Shown: piece by piece, positions 12,101 through 22,473 of the stretch
How positions within the stretch are numbered: position 1 is the first letter of the stretch
Layout of the letters: each line of letters opens with the position of its first letter
Translations under genes and position numbers: made by a program
From: Silene latifolia
Taxonomy: Eukaryota; Streptophyta; Magnoliopsida; Caryophyllales; Caryophyllaceae
Length of the DNA stretch: 64,000 nt
Direction: 5' to 3'
NCBI RefSeq assembly: GCF_048544455.1
Contig: NC_133536.1
Span: forward strand, 165,030,825-165,094,824
The notes under the pieces: generated by a model
What the model was told of the DNA's origin: nothing
Seen by the model: the letters and a program-made list of their open reading frames with translations, nothing else
Databases searched by the model: none

Positions 12101-13121
12101 ATATTATGTGTATACTACTCCTATATCATAATCACATAATGTGACATGTTTCATAAGATAAGTACTAAAGAAAAGGTATGAAAAGGAAAGAGATATGAAA
12201 TGTAAAGAACTCACAATGCAACAATATTGAAAGTAACATTATCACATGTAATCCCTCTCCATATACAGTAATCTGTTGATGCTGAATCTGCCCAATCATA
12301 TAACACATTTTCTTCATCCCTAATTGACTTCTTAATCTCCAATAATGTTGCCCCTTTAACACAAAATCACATCAAATGGTAATAATTAAATTAAACTCAA
12401 AAATCATTGCAAAGGGATAAAGTAATGATTATGACATAAAAATGGTAATTTCACTGCTAGAGTACCCAAAAAGAGGAAACAATGAAGAATCACAAATATA
12501 GAAGGAAAACCCAAAAATTATTATAAAAAGATGATAATAGTTAGTAAATCACACTCATTTGAAAAGACTAAGCCTTTTGTACTATCAATGAAAAAAAAAC
12601 GGCTATATCATATGTTTGGAGCAGTTGTTACATAAACAAACGACAATTATTATTATTATATAATATAAGCTTTAGAAATTATATACTCTATCCGTTCGGT
12701 TCGGTTTGATTTCATACGTTTGTTTAATATATCTAAGGCGTATTTTTTAATGAAACATATAATTTTAAAAAATACTAGTAGTACTCTAGCTGAAACAAAC
12801 AGAAGAATAATGAGATGAAATATTTTAGTGATGAAACAATAAAGTAAGAAGAAGAAGATAATTAAGGACAAAAAAGTGACATTATTATATTAATCAGACA
12901 GAAAGTAGGTGAATTAATTAATGGGTTTAAGACAAACATACCCATTAATTAAACATTTAAACAACACATTGTACACAGAAAAATAATTAGTAGAAGAACA
13001 ACAACTTACCATCATCAGAATCCACTGAACCCAAATTAGAGAACATCAGAAACACTAAAAAACCCAAAACAGAAACAACCCTTGTTCGTCTTTTCAAAAA
13101 CCCAGAAAAACCCATCTCCAT
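6111..13121 (-). CDS. ER: ERECTA-type LRR receptor-like kinase, 27 exons
   Basis: Receptor kinase at the plasma membrane. In other plants ERECTA binds EPF/EPFL peptides with TMM and SERK partners and controls organ growth and stomatal patterning through the YODA MAPK pathway. Exons, 5' to 3': 13121-13010, 12353-12215, 12013-11942, 11839-11768, 11667-11596, 11515-11444, 11309-11238, 11154-11083, 10881-10810, 10709-10641, 10553-10482, 10372-10301, 10218-10147, 10034-9963, 9872-9801, 9710-9639, 9533-9462, 9372-9301, 9218-9147, 8879-8808, 8721-8653, 8549-8478, 8343-8267, 8097-7969, 7876-7523, 6973-6603, 6476-6111. They total 2982 nt (993 aa; Arabidopsis ERECTA is 976). Most LRR exons are 72 nt, one 24-residue repeat each. 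A hydrophobic N-terminus is the signal peptide; the TM segment is in exon 24 (about residues 590-612). The kinase has [24 protein letters not shown] and DFGIAK, so it is an RD kinase with catalytic residues kept. The C-terminus [18 protein letters not shown] favours ERECTA over ERL1/ERL2. An alternative start is Met3 (13115). The exon 24/25 junction may add one residue. Confidence 0.95.
6521..6612. repeat. 16-bp direct duplication flanking a 60-bp insert at the exon 26 donor
   Basis: GGTTACCAGATGATGG occurs at 6521-6536 and again at 6597-6612. The second copy spans the donor of ERECTA exon 26 (exon ends 6603). The first copy therefore places an identical CATCATCTG|GTAACC donor 76 nt further into the intron. 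The 60 bp between them (6537-6596) looks like a small insertion with a long target duplication. Use of the inner donor would add a stop codon. Confidence 0.75.
12354..13009 (-). other. Large first intron of the ERECTA gene
   Basis: This intron separates the signal-peptide exon from the LRR N-cap exon. It is AT-rich (about 656 bp) with no coding potential. A large, early intron is a common site for transcription-enhancing sequence in plants, but no specific element was identified here. Confidence 0.6.
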
Positions 13122-13903
13122 TTCTTTTCAATTTTTCAACCAAATTTTGAAAAATGAAGTGATTTTTTTTTAAGCACAGAAAATGGAGAAAAATTGCAGG
13201 AAATAAAATGAGAGGGTAGTGTTCTTAAAAAATGAAGGTGAAGGTCATATCTTTGTCAAACCCTGAGAGTAAAAACTTGCAGCAAGAACAAAAGAGGACA
13301 AAAACAATGTACATTGCATTGCATTGCAAATTTAAGAGAGTGAGGAAAAAGTGATAAATAAAAAGGCAATGCTAGTGTAGAAGTAGTATGTGTATATACA
13401 CATACTACAATAAATCTCTGAATAATCTCATCTCTCTACTGCAGTGAATTAATGTGATAATATAGCATAGGGGAGAAAGGTAAGCTACTAGTCTAGTAGT
13501 AGTAGTAAATATTAATTATTTTAAATTTTAATTTAATTGATATTGATAATGATAATAGGTGTGAGAGAGAGAGGTCACTGTCATAGCTTTGGCTTTGGCA
13601 GAAGCAGCTGTATTAGTTTCTGCAGAAGAGAGAGGTGTGAGAGGAGTGTGTTATTGTGTGTGTGAGAGAGAGAGAGTGAGAGAGAGGGGTCTCTGAGAAA
13701 CCTGCAGAATGCCTCTCTTATTACTTGCTACTTTTTGGTTTTAGACTTGACAACTTTTTTTTTTTTTTTACTGTCTACTCTCTTTGTTTTCTCTCTCTAG
13801 GTAAATAAAGGTTACTTCAAGATTCTTGTCAATTTACGAGAAAATTTTACATGCTTATGGAGGCTATGGATGGATAGTGGATTTGTTGAATTCTGTTTTT
13901 TTA
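13122..13903 (-). promoter_or_regulatory. 5' UTR and promoter region of the ERECTA gene
   Basis: Upstream of the start codon lies pyrimidine-rich sequence on the gene strand, including a GTGTGTGAGAGAGAGAG/CT microsatellite at about 13656-13692 and further GAGA tracts at 13562-13575 and 13625-13640. A T13 tract lies near 13756-13769. GA-rich tracts are common in plant 5' leaders and promoters. No single TATA box stands out; TGTATATACACATA (about 13392) is a palindromic candidate. The MITE at 13904 marks the distal end. Confidence 0.5.
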
Positions 13904-14176
13904 CTCCCTCCGTACCACACCAAAGGTAACGTAGGGAAAATTGGAGTATTTAAGAAAAAGTGGAAAAAGTAAGGGTAAAGAGGGAAAAAATAGGTGGGGT
14001 ATGTAATTGTGGGTTTAATTGTGGGTTGGTAGGTGGGGTATCTAATGGCATTTTGTGTAAATATCAAATGGGGATAAGGATAACTTGGTAATGTTGTCGA
14101 CCAAATAAGGAATGTTACCTTTGGTGTGGTACATCCGTTTATAGTAAGTGTTACCTTTGGTCTGGTACGGATGGAG
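13904..14176. mobile_element. Stowaway-like MITE upstream of the ERECTA gene
   Basis: The ends are CTCCCTCCGTACCACACC and its complement ending GGTACGGATGGAG, flanked by TA (13902-13903 and 14177-14178). As in the MITE at 3569, the right terminal sequence is repeated once internally at 36-bp spacing (about 14114 and 14150), directly after CCAAATAAGGAA. The interior shares GGTGGGGT and TGGCATTTT-TGTAAATA motifs with that MITE. It is noncoding. Confidence 0.85.
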
Positions 14177-14312
14177 TATATCTCTATTTTCATTTTCATT
14201 GTCATTTTCATTTTCATATACTCATTCTGTCTCAGTCGATAGTTATCTTTTGTGTATTGTTTTTAACGGAAAAGTTAAAGAAAGAAATTGGGTGAATATG
14301 CACCACACAAAA

Positions 14313-15989
14313 TGATAGCGTAAAACTAGGTGTCGTAAAATACTAGAATTAATCTATCAAATTAACAATTTATAAACCAAACTCAACTCTACACTATGCA
14401 ATTAAGAATAGTAGCAAATGGAAGTAAGAGTCGAACCCAAGAGAAGGGATTTAAGACTAAAGACTTGAATTTTGATTAATTAAGATGGACAAAGCACAAG
14501 ACTATGCACAAACTATGGGTATTAACAATGAACAACAATAGAGAGACATATATGGAGAATTGTCATGGAGAAAACAAGTAACAAAATCAAGGAGATGTGA
14601 TTTTTCCTATGAGACAAGGTAACAAACACTTGGTATGCAAGTAACAATTATAAGAGGTGAGAACTTGGTGTAATCCTACAAGTTCCAACTTTTCACAAAG
14701 CAAGACTCTTTTCTCTCAAGTTTCATTTACCCAACAACAATCCTCAGGCAAGTGATTACCACTATCTAAGCCAACAATGATAATCCTACTTAGACTACAA
14801 ATTCTAACATTAAACCATGTAGGAATTGCAACTAAGAGCATGAAGAGCAAACCAAGAGGAAAGTAAATGGGATATCACAAAGATATGTTTAAAGCAACAA
14901 ACCCAATGATATAATCAATTTCTACTCACAAAGGTTGATACTTTAAACCAAGATATCAATAATCATGAGATGCTTCAACAAGTTATCACAAAAGCAAGGA
15001 ACTTTGCAATAAACAAGCAATAGATGAACATTAAAGAGGCAAGGGTAATTACTTCTCACAACAAAACATTCATCATGTCATTAAAACTTAGAAATTGAAA
15101 TAAATGAAAGAGTAGAGATTAAGGAGTCAATACAATGATAAAGATGAAAGCTTGCAATGGATTACACCAAGTAGGGAAGGATTTAGCCTTCCATAGTCTT
15201 CATAAAACCCAAAAACAAAGAAAGATTACAACTTGAATGGAAAATAGTCTTCTAAATTATTACAAGATTATAACCCTCAAAATGAGATTAGATGAGATGA
15301 TAGGATGGTAGGTGAATGCTCTAGGTCTTCAAACTCTCGGGTATATATATGGCTTCCCGAAAACCTAGAAAGATTACCAATTAAGAAGGCCAAAAAGGAG
15401 ATTAGAAAACCCGTATAGCAGAGCTGCACAGGCTGCGCAAAAACTGTTCTTGCCTGCGCAATCGTGCCACATGCGCACCCTGTTTGCGCAGCCTGCGCAC
15501 AGGCTCGCATTTGTGGAATTGCAGCGTGTATTTGCGCAGGCTGCGCTTCAGACTGACAGCAGCATCTTGCGAAGGCCATATCTCCCTTGTTTTTTGAACA
15601 AACGAGGCGTGTGACCTACCGTTGGAAAGCTAAGATCCCAAGATTTCACCTCCAACTGGAATTGCGTCGATACAAGGTCTAGAACTAGAGATATACTCGT
15701 TTGAAGTTAACCCTTGTGAAACCGAGTTTTCAATTCTTCATTTTGGCTCTTGTTTGTGCATGTCAAGGCTTCAATTCTTCCTTTTGCTTGCTTCTCTTGA
15801 TTGTGCATTTATTCCCTTGGCTTTCCTTTTGCTCTCCTTCTTTGCCTTGTTAAGTTATAAGCTAAGACTCTAAAATTACAACCAAAAGTGCAAACCGATA
15901 TATTACAACAAGTTCAACTAAAACCCGGTATCAAGCATGTTTATGGTGATAACATTAACCTATTGACTCATCACAATTTGACACTATCA
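14313..15989 (-). repeat. 3' LTR of the 14-20 kb Athila-like element
   Basis: Bounded by TGATAGCG and CACTATCA. On the minus strand the TATATATAC box is at about 15341-15350. A cluster of TGCGCAGGCTGCGC-type motifs sits about 80-220 bp upstream of it (15425-15565). Reading frames through the cluster are a by-product of the repeats. Confidence 0.9.
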
Positions 15990-16559
15990 AATTCCCCCAC
16001 ACTTGGACTTTACTCGTCCCGAGTAAAACTCAAGACTAAGTAGGGAGGTACACAAGTCCATCAAGTGAGTGTAGGAGAATCCGATCACTCTTCACTTACC
16101 TCTTCCTTCTTATGTCTCCCTCATGAACAATCCACCGATTAAAAAGAAAATCTAGACTCAAAGTTTTTGCACACACTCTTCACTCACTCACCCTCCTTAT
16201 ACCATCCCTCACACAAGACACGACACAACTCCAACTCCGACACATCACGCAACTCCACCCTTCTTATATCACCAAAGAAGTAGTAATGGTCACTCTTATC
16301 TTATCCCAAGACAATAGCAAAATGACCCATCAAAATCCTCCTATCAATCACAACTCATCACTACTTATAACACCCCCTTATCACTCCATATATGAAAATT
16401 GTGCTACTTGGTCGGCCAAACTCCATTAAGCATCAACAACACAAGTATAGCCAAATCAAAAATCCACCAATTTGGGACAAGTTCTTGTGACTCAAAATAA
16501 ATTAAATTCTAGACCTAACCTCCTTCCAAGACCCTCCTTATCACTCCCTTCTTATCCCT

Positions 16560-16870
16560 CCATCTTTTTGGTGTTACAATTTTCAATTTTTCGACTTTTT
16601 TTTTGTTTGAAAATTCCCCATTTTGCCTAAGGTGCCCTTTCGGGTTTTCACCTTAGCTTTTTCCTTTCCTCTCATCGGTGGCTCGCAACTCGATTCTTCA
16701 TTTTGCCCGGAATGCCCTTTCGGGTTTTCATTCCGTCCTCGGCCACCTTTTCCAATCTTGCCTAGGTGCCCACCCTTGTGGGTTTTCACCTAGCCGGAAT
16801 TTCCAATTTCCAATTTTTTTACAATTATTTTTTTTTATTTTTATTTTTTTCAAAAATATGCATCAAAACA
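16560..16870 (-). repeat. Internal repeats in the 3' noncoding part of the Athila-like element
   Basis: Three imperfect repeats share the pattern GGTGAAAACCCGAAAGGGCA (minus strand), at about 16627-16660, 16705-16740 and 16760-16800. Each contains a CCCGAAAGGG or CCACAAGGGTGG hairpin. The related element at 22580-22760 carries the same set. Their position upstream of the polypurine tract suggests 3' UTR structure. No protein is supported, although an arginine/glycine-rich frame crosses it. Confidence 0.6.
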
Positions 16871-17204
16871 TGAAATAAAACTTACATATGTTGCAATCAA
16901 ACTCCTCCCCCACACTTAGTTTCCACATTGTCCTCAATGTGGAGGAGAGTACTAGAAATGCAAAGGAGAGTAAAGAAATGTAGAAGGAGTACGGGTTGCC
17001 TCCCGTAAAGCGCTTTTGGTTTTCGTCGTTTGCTCGACGCCTTTTCAACATTTTTCTTCTTCAAGAATCAAGAGCGGAACAACGCAACGCCCTTAATTAG
17101 TAACTTGTCATACACACTAGCCCATAAACAAGAAGCATGACCATAGTATAGATCACCCACATAGCCAGCATAAGTAAGGACCGAGTGTGCACAAGACACA
17201 TATT

Positions 17205-18189
17205 TCAACTTTGCATGCCTAAGGAACGGTTTCTTGTCACGATAAGGTTCTTTGAATGATGGGATGGACTTGGTAAAAACCAAGTAAGAATGATGGGATT
17301 CATGAGCTTCTTTGGGTGAAAGCTTGATGGCTTTTCAAAACAAATTTGAGGTGGTTCCTTTTTGAGGGGGTATACCTCTACAAACTCATTTTCCATTTCT
17401 TCTTTAGCATCTTCCTTGACCCCCACACTTACAAGTTTCATAGGTTTTGGAGGTTCCCAAATCATGTCTTCAAGAGCCTCCACCTTCTCCTTTTCTATCC
17501 CAACCACCTCAAAAATCATTGCTTCTTGGTCATTCTTCTCAAACACCTCACTCCCCGATTCTTTAAAGGTCAATTCCGGGTAAGAGTTACTACAAACCAA
17601 AGGGTTGTTTCCAAGGTGTGAGGCGTCAACTTCGGTACAAGGAATGTGGATAGGGATCTCAATGGATGGCAAGGCCAAAGAAGGTTTCAAGTCACACATA
17701 TCATCCTCCTCATCAAATAGACCCTCAAAATAAGAGTTGTCAAAGGTGCAAACAACCACTTCCTCAACCTTACTTCCCTCATGTTCATCTTTGTCAACAA
17801 TTTGACCCAATGACTCCTCACATGACAACTCCTCACCAAGGCGACTAAGGTCCGAGGAGTTGTCCTCATCCACATGACTATTACTCGAGGAACCATCATC
17901 ACTAGTGCATAAAGGTGTCGGTAGATACCACAACGGGGGAGTGGCATGGAAGTGTGGTGAAAACATAAGCATCCTTCTCATCATCCCAAAAACAATACTC
18001 TTTATAAGAGTAGCTCGTATCAAGATTAAGGGGAGGAGGGTTTTCAACCTCAAGATCATTCCCTTTATCAAAGGAACTATCATCAAAACACTCATTGTCT
18101 AAAGTGTGAAGAACCTCTTCATCGATTTTATTTCCATCAATATCACCACGAATTTGGTTCATTTGGTTATTGAAGATGTCCATTTCCAA
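17205..18189 (-). pseudogene. Acidic ORF of the Athila-like element (frameshifted)
   Basis: Two overlapping minus-strand frames (18189-17902, then the frame running to 17205) read as one protein of about 330 residues broken by a frameshift near 17930-17990. It is rich in Glu and Asp (for example DEHEGSKVEEVVVC and EKEKVEALEDMIWEPPKPMK) with no domain I recognise. It lies between the gag-like fragment and the 3' noncoding region, where pol would be in a full element. It may be a gag C-terminus or an unrelated captured ORF. Confidence 0.5.
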
Positions 18190-18219
18190 AGTGTTGGGCC
18201 AAAGTTGTCTATCAAAATT

Positions 18220-18543
18220 TTAATTCATTTTCTTTTGACCCTTGATAAGAGCTTGAAGCAATTCTTGAATTTCTATTGAAGATTTTTGCCACTCCCGTTC
18301 TCTAGTGTCATGGGCAAGATATTGAAAAAGTTCCCATTGATCCTCATAATTCCCTTCACGGAATTTTCCATTACTCAAGCAATGCACATGAAACTTACAC
18401 TCCTCATTTAAACCATAATAGACCAAATGGACAAGCTCCCATAATTCATAAGAATAATTGCATTGCAAGACATATTGCTCAACTCTATCAAAGTAATTGC
18501 AAAACAATTCACCCTCATCTTGTGGAAAGTAGATATGAGCCAT
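18220..18543 (-). CDS. Truncated gag-like ORF of the Athila-like element
   Basis: A 107-residue ORF starting ATG, 120 nt inside the PBS. The pattern ELVHLVYYGLNEE followed by DQWELFQYLAHDTRERE resembles the capsid core of Athila/Ty3 gag, where a hydrophobic helix is followed by AW-FLE-LAEDT-QWE. No zinc knuckle follows before the stop. It may act as a minimal gag or be a remnant; no homology search was possible. Confidence 0.6.
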   Translation of the reverse strand: MAHIYFPQDEGELFCNYFDRVEQYVLQCNYSYELWELVHLVYYGLNEECKFHVHCLSNGKFREGNYEDQWELFQYLAHDTREREWQKSSIEIQELLQALIKGQKKMN

Positions 18544-18663
18544 TTAATCAAACAAGTAAATAGATCATGGCAAAAAAAAATGAGTCCTAATATTTACAAA
18601 GACTAACTACACTAATTAAAGACCAAAAGTTCAAAAACAAGCTTTAGCCATGTTGCCCTTCCC

Positions 18664-18680
18664 CGGCAACGGCGCCAAAA
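18664..18680 (-). other. Primer-binding site, tRNA-Asp type
   Basis: TGGCGCCGTTGCCGGGG on the minus strand follows the 5' LTR end after a short AATTT spacer. It is identical to the site at about 1301-1318, linking the two elements to one lineage. Confidence 0.85.
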
Positions 18681-18682
18681 TT

Positions 18683-20380
18683 TGATAGCGTAAAACTAGG
18701 TGTCGTAAAATACTAGAATTAACCTATCAAATTAACAATTTATAAACCAAACTCAACTCTACACTATGCAATTAAGAATAGTAGCAAATGGAAGTAAGGG
18801 TCGAACCCAAGAGAAGGGATTTAAGACTAAGGACTTGAATTTTGATTAATTAAGATGGACAAAGCACAAGACTATGCACAAACTATGGGTATTAACAATG
18901 AACAACAATAGAGAGACATATATGGAGAATTGTCATGGAGAAAACAAGTAACAAAATCAAGGAGATGTGATTTTTCCTATGAGACAAGGTAACAAACACT
19001 TGGTATGCAAGTAACAATTATAAGAGGTGAGAACTTGGTGTAATCCTACAAGTTCCAACTTTTCTCAAAGCAAGACTCTTTTCTCTCCAATTTCATTTAC
19101 CCAACAACAATCCTCAAGCAAGTGATTACCACTATCTAAGCCAACAATGATAATCCTACTTAGACTACAAATTCTAACATTAAACCATGTAGGAATTGCA
19201 ACTAAGAGCATGAAGAGCAAACCAAGAGGAAAGTAAATGGGATATCACAAAGATATGTTTAAACCAACAAACCCAATGATATAATCAATTTCTACTCACA
19301 AAGGTTGATACTTTAAACCAAGATATCAATAATCATGAGATGCTTCAACAAGTTATCACAAAAGCAAGGAACTTTGCAATAAACAAGCAATAGATGAACA
19401 TTAAATAGGCAAGGGTAATTACTTCTCACAACAAAACATTCATCATGTCATTAAAACTTAGAAATTGAAATAAATGAAAGAGTAGAGATTAAGGAGTCAA
19501 TACAATGATAAAGATAAAAGCTTGCAATGGATTACACCAAGTAGGGAAGGATTTAGCCTTCCATAGTCTTCATAAAACCCAAAAACAAAGAAAGATTACA
19601 ACTTGAATGGAAAATAGTCTTCTAAATTATTACAAGATTAGAACCCTCAAAATGAGATTAGATGAGATGATAGGATGGTAGGTGAATGCTCTAGGTCTTC
19701 AAACTCTCGGGTATATATATGGCTTCCCGAAAACCTAGAAAGATTTCCAATTAAGAAGGCCAAAAAGGAGATTAGAAAACCCGTATAGCAGAGTTGCGCA
19801 GGCTGCGCAAAAACTGTTCTTGCCTGCGCAATCGTGCCACCTGCGCACCCTGTTTGCGCAGCCTGCGCACAGGCTCGCATTTGTGGAATTGCAGCGCGTA
19901 TTTGCGCAGGCTGCGCATTCAATTGCGCAGGCTGCGCTTCAGACTGACAGCAACATCTTGCGAAGGCCATATCTCCCTCGTTTGTTGGACAAACGAGGCG
20001 TGTGACCTACCGTTGGAAAGCTAAGATCACAAGCTTTCACCTCCAATTGGACTTGTGTCAATACGAGGTCTAGAACTAGAGATATACTCGTTTGAAGTTG
20101 ACCCTTGTGAAATCGAGTTTTCAATTCTTCATTTTGGCTCTTGTTTGTGCATGTCAAGGCTTCAATTCTTCCTTTTGCTTGCTTCTCTTGATTTTGCACT
20201 TATTCCCTTGGCTTTCCTTTTGCTCTCCTTCTTTGCCTTGGTAAGTTATAAGCTAAGACTCTAAAATTATAACCAAAAGGGCAAACCGGTATATTACAAC
20301 AAGTCCAACTAAAACCCGGTATCAAGCATGTTTATGGTGATAACATTAACCTATTGACTCGTCCCAATTTGACACTATCA
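18683..20380 (-). repeat. 5' LTR of the 14-20 kb Athila-like element
   Basis: Near-identical partner of 14313-15989. It carries one extra 21-bp TGCGCA-containing unit in the GC-rich cluster (19795-19945) and a TATATATA box at about 19711-19720. The right end CACTATCA is followed by the CAAAA target duplication. Confidence 0.9.
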
Positions 20381-20524
20381 CAAAACATATGATCTCAATT
20401 CCCACATGCATGTGGAATGAAGCTCATAAAAAGCTACCATAAATAGAAATAGATAACTATTAAGTAATACGGAATACATTCCAAAATGAAAATAAATAGT
20501 TATTAACCAAGACGGAGGAGAATC

Positions 20525-20705
20525 TTATTGAAGACGGCGATATCCGTCACAAGCTTGTGACGGATACCGTTTACTCTCACAAAATACCCATTGAGAGGTG
20601 AGTGGGAAGCACATGGGGGGTGCCCCACCTTGTTCCCTCTCCTTTTTTGTGAGAGGTCTTCAGCTTGTGACGGGATTAGCCTGTCACAAGCAAGACGCTT
20701 TGAAT
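20525..20705. repeat. Palindromic repeat, candidate MITE
   Basis: The segment opens with CCGTCACAAGCTTGTGACGG, a perfect 20-bp palindrome, and closes with GCTTGTGACGGGATTAGCC and CTGTCACAAGC. The two ends are therefore largely inverted copies around a core with GTGAGAGG motifs. No target duplication was identified, so class and borders are uncertain. Confidence 0.45.
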
Positions 20706-21115
20706 TAAAAATTGCAAAGGATATGAAGATGGTGGCGGCAAGGGTGAGTACTGAAAAGAATTCCTCGCTTAGACAAAAAAAAAGGTACAACCTAAGTTAC
20801 AACTTAGATGGACGGACTTTGGCTGAACAGGTTAAGTACGCCCTAGGCTACGACTGTAAAAGGGGGATATTAAAGTCTCCCCGACTTAAGCTCAAAGGAT
20901 ACAAACTACGCTGCCACAAAGACGTCCAAGCTTTAAACCGGATAAGAAAAGGGTTTGTTTAGGCTACGACCATGAAAATAAATATCACCTAAAAACTGTT
21001 TGTAAAACAAGATGAAGAAACAAAAATTTCCTGGAAGAAAGAGAAATTACAAGGGTCGACCGGAATAGGAGTGACACGGTATAGGGACTTGGATGTAGCA
21101 ATTAACTAATAGTAT

Positions 21116-21325
21116 TTTATTTTGATGACGAGGGTGTTGAGTCCTCCTCGGGCCCATGCATTCCAGCACCACCACATGGACCATGTAAGTCACCCCCTTC
21201 GGGAGCTGCAGTGGCCAAGTGATCATCGCCCCAGCTGATAGTCGAACCCGGGACCTCTCAACTCCTGCATTTCTGCAAGATTCAAGATTTAACCCGGCTA
21301 CCACTGGACTAATATCACTGGGTGG
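21116..21325 (-). mobile_element. tRNA-derived SINE, copy 1
   Basis: On the minus strand the element starts near TAGTCCAGTGGTAGCCGGG (box A-like) followed by GGTCCCGGGTTCGACTA (box B-like), the internal Pol III promoter of tRNA-derived SINEs. It ends in an A/T-rich tail, AAAATAAAATA. Short direct repeats ATAGTAT lie at 21109-21115 and 21326-21332. It is clearly related to the insertion at 35296-35502. Confidence 0.8.
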
Positions 21326-21341
21326 ATAGTATATTTGTAAC

Positions 21342-21392
21342 ACTCTCATTTATTTAGGAGCTTTTAGCTAGCCTTCCTAAATAAATGAGAGT
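21342..21392. repeat. Perfect 18-bp hairpin
   Basis: ACTCTCATTTATTTAGGA (21342-21359) and its exact reverse complement (21375-21392) flank a 15-base loop. The hairpin lies between the SINE and the left target site of the next retrotransposon. It could be a small fold-back element or the remnant of a MITE; no function can be assigned. Confidence 0.6.
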
Positions 21393-21418
21393 TTTTCCAT
21401 TTCAGCTGCCTGAGGTAG

Positions 21419-22473
21419 TGATAGAGTCAAATAGTGTCGGCTTAATTAGGTAATTTTAGTTGAATAAATGTGTAGTGAATCCAGTTTTGAGTGTTAATCG
21501 TTATATTTCCTGGCCAATTCACTTTGGTTGTAACTTGGGTTAATTGAACTTGTTTTTGGCATTTGCATCTCAAGGGTAGTTCAAGTGTATCATGATGATA
21601 AGTTGAGGTGAAGAAACCGTTATGCAGAAACGGAATAAGAAGTCAAACCCGAGCCATGGTCAACCAAGGAGAAGAAGGAGAGCAAATGGTAAGCCAAGGG
21701 AATAAGTGAAAAGTCAAAAGAAGCAAGCAAAAGGAAGAATTGAAGCCTTGGCATGCACAAACAAGAGCTAAAATGAAGAATTGAAAACTCGGTTTCAAAA
21801 TGGTCAACTTCAAACGAGTATATCTCGAGTTCTAGACCTCGTATCGATGCAAGGCCAAGTGGAGGTGAAAGCTTGTGATATTATCTTTCTAACGGTAGGT
21901 CACACGCCTTATTTGTCCAAGAAACGAGGGAGATATGGCTTTCACTAAAATGCGCTGCAAGGCTGAAATGCGCAGGCTGCGCTCCAACCCGCAGGCTGCG
22001 CTTTGTACTGTTTTGAGTCTCGTGATTCACTCATTTGAAGACCCAATTTTGCCTTAACCTAATGCCAAAAGCCAAGGGTATAAATACCCACATTATGAGA
22101 TCTTAGAGAGAACCTCCTTACCACCAATTAACATCTATCATCCAATAATTCAAGACTTAATCTTTCAATTTCCATGCTGATTTCTCTTAATTTGTTGGGT
22201 TGTAATCAAACTATGGTTGCCTAAGTCTTTCCTCTTGTTGTAATTTCATTCAAAGTTCTCAACTTTGGTATTGTAAGACTCTCTAATCTCTTTTAAAGTT
22301 ACCTAATACTCTTTTCTTGTGCTTAATTTCTTATGTTAAGTGAATGAATGTGTGGTTTGATCACCCTTGCATCTTGCTTACTTGACTATTGCAAATTCTA
22401 GAGAAATGGTTTAATCTATCTAGGATTGTTTGAAGCAAACTTGTTGTGTGTTGATTTGGTTTAAAGGATTTAT
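21419..22473 (+). repeat. Truncated 5' LTR
   Basis: It aligns along its length with the 3' LTR start at 23367 and with the reverse complement of the 14-20 kb LTRs. A GC-rich motif cluster (AATGCGCAGGCTGCGCTCC and variants) is at 21950-22008. A TATA box within the palindrome GGGTATAAATACCC is at 22076-22089. The 3' end is missing at the internal deletion. Confidence 0.8.
22076..22089 (+). promoter_or_regulatory. LTR TATA box inside a palindrome
   Basis: GGGTATAAATACCC forms a 6+2+6 inverted repeat around TATAAATA, about 70-125 bp downstream of the GCGCAGGCTGCGC cluster. Same arrangement as the left Athila LTR (2296-2317). Promoter role inferred. Confidence 0.6.

Larger units (their letters stand above)
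14313..20380 (-). mobile_element. Complete non-autonomous Athila-like LTR retrotransposon
   Basis: The element has two LTRs of 1677 bp (14313-15989) and 1698 bp (18683-20380). They are nearly identical apart from a 21-bp length difference in a TGCGCAGGCTGCGC repeat cluster. Target duplication CAAAA is present on both sides (14308-14312, 20381-20385). The PBS is at about 18664-18680 and the polypurine tract, on the minus strand AGTGTGGGGGAATT, is at about 15990-16003. The internal region of 2.7 kb encodes only gag-like fragments; protease, RT and integrase are absent. Mobilisation would depend on enzymes from an autonomous relative. LTR similarity implies a fairly recent insertion. Confidence 0.93.

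Noticed and set aside
15277-15579. Cys/Ala/Gln-rich ORF in the Athila LTR, with a longer version at 19647-19970
   Set aside because: It reads through the TGCGCAGGCTGCGC cluster upstream of the LTR TATA box; repeats of a short motif explain the composition.
20591-20962. 123-residue plus-strand ORF
   Set aside because: It starts inside the palindromic repeat at 20525-20705 and continues into noncoding flank; no recognisable domain and no conserved neighbour.
21116-21325. Possible tRNA gene
   Set aside because: A and B boxes are recognisable but the sequence does not form a complete cloverleaf, has an A/T-rich tail and direct repeats, and recurs at 35296-35502, so it is a SINE.
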